The notes beneath the pieces were generated by a model that did not search any database, had not been told where the DNA came from, and was given only the letters and a program-made list of their open reading frames with translations. From contig JAJEKV010000032.1 of assembly GCA_021234155.1 (NCBI GenBank), positions 16,536,408 through 16,600,407 of the forward strand: a stretch of DNA of 64,000 nt. Reading direction: 5' to 3'. A program made the position numbers and the translations under genes. The stretch is from Isoetes taiwanensis (Eukaryota; Streptophyta; Lycopodiopsida; Isoetales; Isoetaceae). Positions 58,826 to 64,000 of the stretch are shown here, piece after piece. The number at the start of each line of letters is the position of its first letter. Within the stretch, counting starts at the first letter, position 1.

Positions 58826-59724
58826 ATGTTGGTTTACCAGGATCTCATCTCCGGCGATGAGCTTTTGTCTGATTCCTTCCCTTACACTGAGATCCAGAAT
58901 GGGATTTTGTGGGAAGTCGAAGGAAAATGGGTTGTTAAGGGCTCTGTAGACGTTGATATTGGTGCAAATCCTTCTGCTGAAGGTGGTGAGGATGAAGAAG
59001 GTGTTGATGACCAGGCTGTTAAGGTTGTGGATATTGTTGATACCTTCCGGTTGCAGGAGCAGCCTGCCTTCGACAAGAAGGGTTTTTTGGGCTATATTAA
59101 GCGCTATATCAAGGCTTTGACCCCCCTTGTTCCTGAGGACCGTCGTGATGAGTTTAAGAAAAATGTGGAGGGTGCTGTGAAGTGGCTGCTTTCCAAGCTT
59201 AACGATTTCCAGTAGTGAGTTTTCTTCTCTTCCTTCCCTTTATTTTAAGATTGGTGTACAGCATGCATTTTTAGATCTTATTGTGCTCATTCTTTCATTT
59301 ATATTGTATATGTCAACCATGTTTGTTGATTCATATTGTCTTTTATTATTCGTATGCATTGCTGATCAATGTATAAAAAACATGGTCTTATACTGGCATT
59401 GTCTATCTTTTGTGTATTTGCATGAGAAGCTGCATTACATTACATGTCAAAGAAGTTTGTATCGTGCATAAAACGTAGAGACAAACTTCACTTTTTGTTT
59501 ATGCTTTTAGTTTTATTTCAAGGGTTTTGGTTTCTGTCATAAAGTTAGAATCATGTTGAATGGTCTATATTCAGTTTTCTGATGCTTTGTCTTTTTGAAT
59601 ATGTAGCTTTGTTGGAGAGAGCATGAAGGATGATGCCACTCTGGTCTTTGCATATTATAAGGAGGGCAAAACTGATCCTACATTTCTCTACTTCAGGGAT
59701 GCTCTTAAAGAATACAAGTGTTAA
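58826..59724 (+). CDS. Translationally controlled tumour protein (TCTP)
   Basis: TCTP is a small cytosolic protein linked to TOR signalling, cell growth and calcium/microtubule binding. The start ATG (58,826) lies in a strong GCCGCC-ATG context. Exon 1 (58,826-59,214) encodes [38 protein letters not shown] (TCTP signature 1), [20 protein letters not shown] and the basic helix pair up to KLNDFQ. The splice donor is GTGAGT at 59,215. The acceptor is ATGTAG at 59,601-59,606. A Tyr codon (TA|C) spans the junction, giving Q-Y-FVGESM as in other TCTPs (signature 2). Exon 2 ends [11 protein letters not shown] and TAA at 59,722. The product is 168 residues, the usual plant length, with no lesions. 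It is the only gene in the window that appears intact and functional. Confidence 0.96.
59215..59606 (+). other. TCTP intron, 392 bases
   Basis: GT-AG intron in phase 2, T-rich and AT-rich. The open frame at 59,283-59,471 inside it is a chance frame. Confidence 0.9.
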
Positions 59725-60352
59725 GCTTGTATGGTTTTGCTAGACCTTTTTTACTTTACGGCCTTATTGAAGCTACTGTCAAAGTTGATCAGAGTATCTA
59801 AACCATTTGTTTAGTATAGTGACTCTAAATAGAATAATTCTTATTCATTGAATCACTATTTATGTCAATTGAGTCTTTTACCAGACTGCATCGTTTGATT
59901 TAGCTTGTGATTTAACCTGGAATGTTTTATCTTAATAATAGAACATGTTTTTCTGGTTATGGATTCCGTCTGTTGTAACTTGTGAGGTTAATGTGTGCTT
60001 CGTGTGACGCATGAAGACACTTTTTTAATGTGAGGGAAGGTTTTTCTTTTTCCACCTTGAAATTCATTCTTATAGTTATTACTGTTCTCATAGACGGTTG
60101 CAAGTCTAAGATGCTTGTTTTATGAAAGGGAAGGCTAGTCTCATTCTTATAAATTAGGCTGTACTTGATCCAAGATCCAACTGTTTTGCTCTACTTAATA
60201 GCTTGTCAATCTAGGTAATAGCAAATTTTTAGTTTGGCGTCCTTAATTCTTTTAAACGTTTTTTTGCATCTTTCATTTCTGGTCATTGATGTGACAAATA
60301 TTCGGTGTTTTATGCCACATCAAAGGCCACTAAATTTTGATCAAAAACCTGC
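59725..60352 (+). other. TCTP 3' region
   Basis: T-rich sequence typical of plant 3' untranslated DNA; possible polyadenylation words 'aataat' and 'aatagaac' lie near 59,935-59,942. No other gene seen. Confidence 0.5.
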
Positions 60353-60530
60353 CTTGCCACTTCCAATGGTGCAAAACACATTGCCACTTCCAATGGTGCA
60401 AAACACACCAATGGTGCGACACTTCCAGAAATACAAGAACTAGATCCCTTTACTTGTGTGCAATACAAGAACTAGATCCCTCCATTTGTGTGCTACTCGG
60501 CTCTGCTACCTGCTGTGTGCTACTCGGCTG
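60353..60530. repeat. Three adjacent short tandem duplications
   Basis: Three different units are each duplicated in turn. One contains 'ttgccacttccaatggtgca' (about 27 bases, 60,353-60,407). The next contains 'acaagaactagatccct' (about 32 bases, 60,432-60,497). The last contains 'gtgtgctactcggct' (about 27 bases, 60,489-60,530). Confidence 0.8.
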
Positions 60531-60674
60531 ATTTGGCTGCAACAAGCTCTAAATAACTCGGCAGAATCGGAACACGTTGAATCGAAACAAGCTTGCATCT
60601 GTGCATCTCTTCATACTCATAGCAATCTGATTTTCAACTCCCACTTGCACCACAGGCAGATTTCTATCGCCATA

Positions 60675-60944
60675 ATGGATATTGCCCTAACCAACCCCGA
60701 AGCTGAATCCTCTTCGCCGACAACACCGTGGCTGCAACATTTCAATTTCATCTTAAGGACTATGGCCCGAACCCCCGCCGCCAAGCCGGATCCGCTGCCA
60801 CCCTCGCTGAAAAAAGAAAGGAACGTGTATTCTTATCCTTCTATCCTTAAACCATGCATAGAAACCACCAAAAAAATGCTTATTTTAGAACGCTACCTTC
60901 ACCGGCCAATAAGCACCTCAAATCAGATAAAAAATACAGTTTGA
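60675..60944 (+). CDS. Orphan GC-rich coding exon, hypothetical
   Basis: An ATG at 60,675 (context GCCATAATGG) opens an 89-codon frame whose first 50 codons (MDIALTNPEAESSSPTTPW ... PPSLKKERN) have plant-coding-like codon use and higher GC than the surroundings. They are followed by AT-rich sequence where the frame probably becomes non-coding (possible intron from about 60,820). I do not recognise the protein. The rest of such a gene is not visible before the transposon block starting at 61,516, so it may be a truncated gene or a first exon with distant partners. Confidence 0.35.
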   Translation: MDIALTNPEAESSSPTTPWLQHFNFILRTMARTPAAKPDPLPPSLKKERNVYSYPSILKPCIETTKKMLILERYLHRPISTSNQIKNTV

Positions 60945-61515
60945 ATATGATTTCCCATATAATACAAGGCCAAATCTTGGCCCAACCTTGCTAATATCGC
61001 CCTTAAATACCAAACAAAAAAAATTGGAAGCTTATCACTTGACCCAAAATGAGTTGGAATTTGTCAGAAATAATGGATGTTTTGTGGCTTTTTCATTACC
61101 CTCCTCAGATATCATACTTGGTGATTCTGTTTCGTGATTCTATAGCTTGTAAAGTCAAGTCTCTTGGAGTTGTAAGAAATCTCTGGATTGTGTACATCTT
61201 TGTTTTCTGGTGTAGCTTGTTCTCAAGTGTACATCCTTATAAATTATCCTTTTTATCATGCATTTTGGCTAAGAAAAAAATGTTCAAAGGTTATATCATA
61301 AGAAGTGGCTTGAAAACAGGTTTGGTTTGATATGCAAGTTCCATGAATTGATTAATCAAGCAAGGCAACGTCATGCAATGTTTTTTAATCTTAATGTAGA
61401 GTTGCCAACCTAATAAAATTTGCACAATTAGTTTCAGATATTATGGAAAAGGGACTATGATTCTTGGCGTGTATTATATAGGAAATTATATATTTTAATG
61501 ATGTTTGAGCAGCTT
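60945..61515. other. No recognisable gene
   Basis: AT-rich; a 93-codon plus-strand frame at 61,049-61,330 is hydrophobic but unrecognised, and could be an intron of the exon to the left. Confidence 0.3.
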
Positions 61516-62473
61516 TTAATTGCACTTGCTAGTAATTGCATATGCCAGGATCTGGCAATTGCACTTGCCAGGCAATGTCAAAACTGGGACCGTTGTTAAG
61601 GCTTCCTTCAACGTCTCAAATGCTGCTTGGGCCTTCTTTTGCCAATGACTCGCCCACTCTTTTATCTTCTCTGCCTTGGTGAGGTCCGTTAGTGGTGCTG
61701 CTATCTTGGCAAAGTTCTTGACGAACTTTCTATAATAACTCGCTAAGCCGAGGAAGCTCCTCACTTCATGGATGTTCTTTGGTGCTGGCCAATCAATTAC
61801 TGCTCCAAATTTCGCAAGGTCGATGGAAATTCCTTCTCCTAAAATACATACTTCAAGTACTCTACTCTTTCAGTGGCGAAGTAAGACTTGGATAGCTTCG
61901 CATAAAGTTAATGCCTCCTCAACTTTTAAGTACCTTCCTCAAGTGTTGGGCATGCTCCTCCAGGGACTTGCTGCACACCAAATGTCATCAAAGAAAACTA
62001 TGACGAACATATCTAGAAACTCACGAAAAACGTCGTTCATGAGCCTCATGAATGTTGTTGGGGCGTTGGACAACCTGAATGGCATCACCGTGAACTCGTA
62101 GTGGCCATATCTCATTCTGAATGTAGTCTTATGAATGTCTTCTTCCTTGATCTTAATCCGATGATAGCATGACCTCAAGTCTATCTTGGAGAAAACCTTT
62201 TCTTCTTGGAGTTGATCCATCAAATCATCAGATCTGGGCAACGCGTACTTGTTCTTGATGGTGTGCTTGTTCAATGGACGATAGTCAATGCACATTCTCG
62301 TGACTTCCGCCTTTCTTCTTGACAAATAGGATCGGGCGCCCCCGACGAGGGAGACACTAGGTCTTATAAACCCTAGTGTTGAACCATAGATAACTATAGG
62401 ACGTGCAAATTTAGGTTGCCAACCTAATAAGGAGCTAAAAATGAGCCAAAAGGTTTCTAAGTGTCGAACCATT
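61516..62473 (-). pseudogene. Truncated gypsy reverse transcriptase
   Basis: The minus strand reads RT of the same chromovirus group as the 13.3 kb element: [63 protein letters not shown] (catalytic pair intact, about 61,997). After a frame change come [19 protein letters not shown] and APLTDLTKA. It stops near 61,516 at the beginning of RNase H and starts within the fingers, so both ends are missing. Stops and frame changes lie between 61,765 and 61,940. No LTR is visible at either side. Confidence 0.88.
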
Positions 62474-62489
62474 AGAAACCATAGGACAT

Positions 62490-64000
62490 GCGAATAGAAT
62501 ATAGAATAGAATGCTTTTTATCGTCTACAGAGACCAATTGACCTATGGGACTCAATGAAAGAGCGCAACAAACTTATTATTGCCCGGATTAAAAAACCCC
62601 TACCCCAAGAGTTTTCAAAAGAAAACCATAGCAAGAATAAAAAATGCTATCAAACTATATAGATATACATCATGGAATGCTGTCAAACTGTTCAAATATA
62701 CATCATGGAATGGAATTACTATACATGTCAAGTGAGTGTACAAGGACATAGTTGATCCAACATACTCATGACCTCCTGAAGGTATAATCCCAAAGATCCT
62801 TATCGGGCCGCCAATATCACATGTAGCGGCTAGTCGCCCTGACCAACTCAACAGAAGGTCCGGAATTTGATCATATGATGGACATCAGCTCTAGAGGGTA
62901 TGTCAATCACCCTCAACGGCTCCCATTTGGCAAAGATTGACAAAACTTGTCCCCGCATGGCTCCCCAATCCATCCGCCGCCTCCATTCGTAGATGGTGTG
63001 CACCTGTGCGAATCGAGCCAATGAGTCTGTGCCTTTTCATAAGTAGATGGGTATACAAGTAGTGTTGCATACCCTGTTCCAATGTGGGGTTTATGTGGTG
63101 ATGGTAATGTGCTGTCTTGACCTGTTTAAGAGCGTTGGCATTTTAGAGCTTGTTCATGATGTAAACGTCAAGATATTGCCTCAAGCTATGTCGACCAAGA
63201 TCCGCTCGCGACTTGTATGCACATGTGCTCCTCGCCATTCCATCCGGCCAGCCACTAAGCTTGTTTTTCCTTCCATCAAGCCTTAAGGTAATGTAGGCTC
63301 ATTGCCACGGTATAAGCCAGGCTAGGGAGGCGAGCATCATTTATATTAACCACTATGTGGTGATCAAGGGCCGCCTAGTGAAGAGGCAAGAAACTTGTCT
63401 TTTGCAATATGATTTGATATGGGACTATGGACCACCCCAGTGCCTGCACTAAGATGGCTTTTTGCACCTGTTCTAAGTTTTTCTAGATAGCGAGAGACAC
63501 TATAAGACCCCATACTTTAATCTTGTATAAAAGGACAGACTCCAATAAGACCTTGAACAGGTGCGACTGATGGGCCCATTAATATAGTTTCGCTCTGTGC
63601 ACTGTTGTTCTAGATTGCATGTAATGCCTACCAGCCCACTAGTGTTCGTAACAGGATGGTGTGACGAAGGTTCATGACAGATGGAAATGTGCCAGTGCAT
63701 GGTAGAAGGAAACTCCACTTCCAAATACTTGTAGGTGGAGGCCACTTCCATATCATGCCCTCGGTAACTAAAGGAGGGGGACCTTGGCTGATGTGAGGAT
63801 GTTATGAGGACCACCTTAGCTTTGGCAAGATTGATGTCCATGTTAATCGCCTGGTAGAATGAGATTCTAGGGCATCAAGATGTCACTGCATGCCTGCCAT
63901 ATTATAAGCTACGATGTCTACATCGTCGACATATATTAGCTGTCTGGTCTGGTAAATAAAATGAGCTCCGCCACCACCATTGTCAGCTAGCCAGCTCTCC
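62490..64000 (-). mobile_element. LINE (non-LTR retrotransposon), 3' part, runs off the window
   Basis: On the minus strand from 64,000 down: RT motif YVDDVDIVAYNMAG (about 63,938-63,900) with the catalytic Y-x-D-D. The thumb region follows (MDINLAKAKVVLI, then FSYRGHDMEVASTYKYLEVEF, 63,841-63,720), typical of plant LINEs (usual form 'N..KT..M.F', '..YKYLG..'). More than 900 bases of decayed downstream region come next, with landmarks shared with the LINE at 32,555-33,530. The shared 3' terminus is near 62,520-62,620, followed by an AGAATAG-type repeat tail near 62,490-62,515 (read on the minus strand). Stops and frame changes are present. The 5' part lies beyond the window. Confidence 0.82.

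Noticed and set aside
1-64000. CRISPR arrays, bacterial operons, rRNA genes
   Set aside because: No regularly spaced short direct repeats of CRISPR type, no ribosomal RNA stretches that I recognise, and gene structure is eukaryotic.

Overview
The window looks like a land-plant nuclear genome rich in retrotransposons. The pointers are a two-exon plant-type TCTP gene, a broken DUF579 (IRX15/GXM-type cell-wall) gene, chromodomain Ty3/gypsy elements primed by initiator-Met tRNA, a telobox, and mostly AT-rich DNA full of decayed repeats. I cannot name the species; a non-seed plant or another large-genome lineage is possible. I see only one gene that looks intact, TCTP at 58,826-59,724.

Layout. 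Positions 1-30.7 kb are decayed repeat DNA with no convincing gene: a degenerate minus-strand gypsy LTR (about 3.05-3.96 kb), a repeat pair at 5.4 and 6.8 kb, the DUF579 pseudogene (13.95-14.64 kb), a minisatellite (17.1-17.6 kb) and several local tandem duplications. From 30.7 to 39.4 kb there is a decayed chromovirus RNase H-integrase-chromodomain remnant (+), LINE 3' ends (-), tandem repeats and a tyrosine-recombinase-like fragment (-). From 39.45 to 56.26 kb lies a nest: an older minus-strand gypsy element (LTR at 55.3-56.26 kb, gag at 53.4-54.1 kb, zinc knuckle and protease at 39.45-40.05 kb) is split by a 13.3 kb plus-strand chromovirus at 40,054-53,378.

The inner 13.3 kb element is the most interesting object. 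It has 1.6 kb LTRs, an initiator-Met tRNA primer-binding site, gag, zinc knuckle, protease, RT, RNase H, integrase and a chromodomain, then a polypurine tract. Between the primer-binding site and gag it carries about 4.5 kb of extra sequence. This holds (i) a histone H3-like gene (42,215-43,380) with an H3-type N-terminal tip, a long acidic/basic low-complexity linker and a near-complete H3 fold; (ii) three GC-rich dyad-symmetric 70-base boxes about 201 bases apart; and (iii) a second, roughly 500-codon ORF of unknown function, possibly RNase H-like. This copy is damaged: the H3-like gene has two stops and a frame change, and the expected catalytic Asp is replaced in protease, RNase H and integrase. 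It therefore looks like a dead copy of what was presumably a functional family. An element that encodes both a histone H3 mimic and a histone-reading chromodomain is the candidate undescribed system here.

The right end (56.3-64 kb) holds a tandemly duplicated block ending in a heat-shock-element/TATA promoter, with a tRNA-like SINE inserted in its second copy; the TCTP gene with a TOP-like transcription start; an orphan GC-rich coding exon; a truncated minus-strand gypsy RT fragment; and a minus-strand LINE that runs off the window. All homology statements come from reading translations by eye; no database search was possible.
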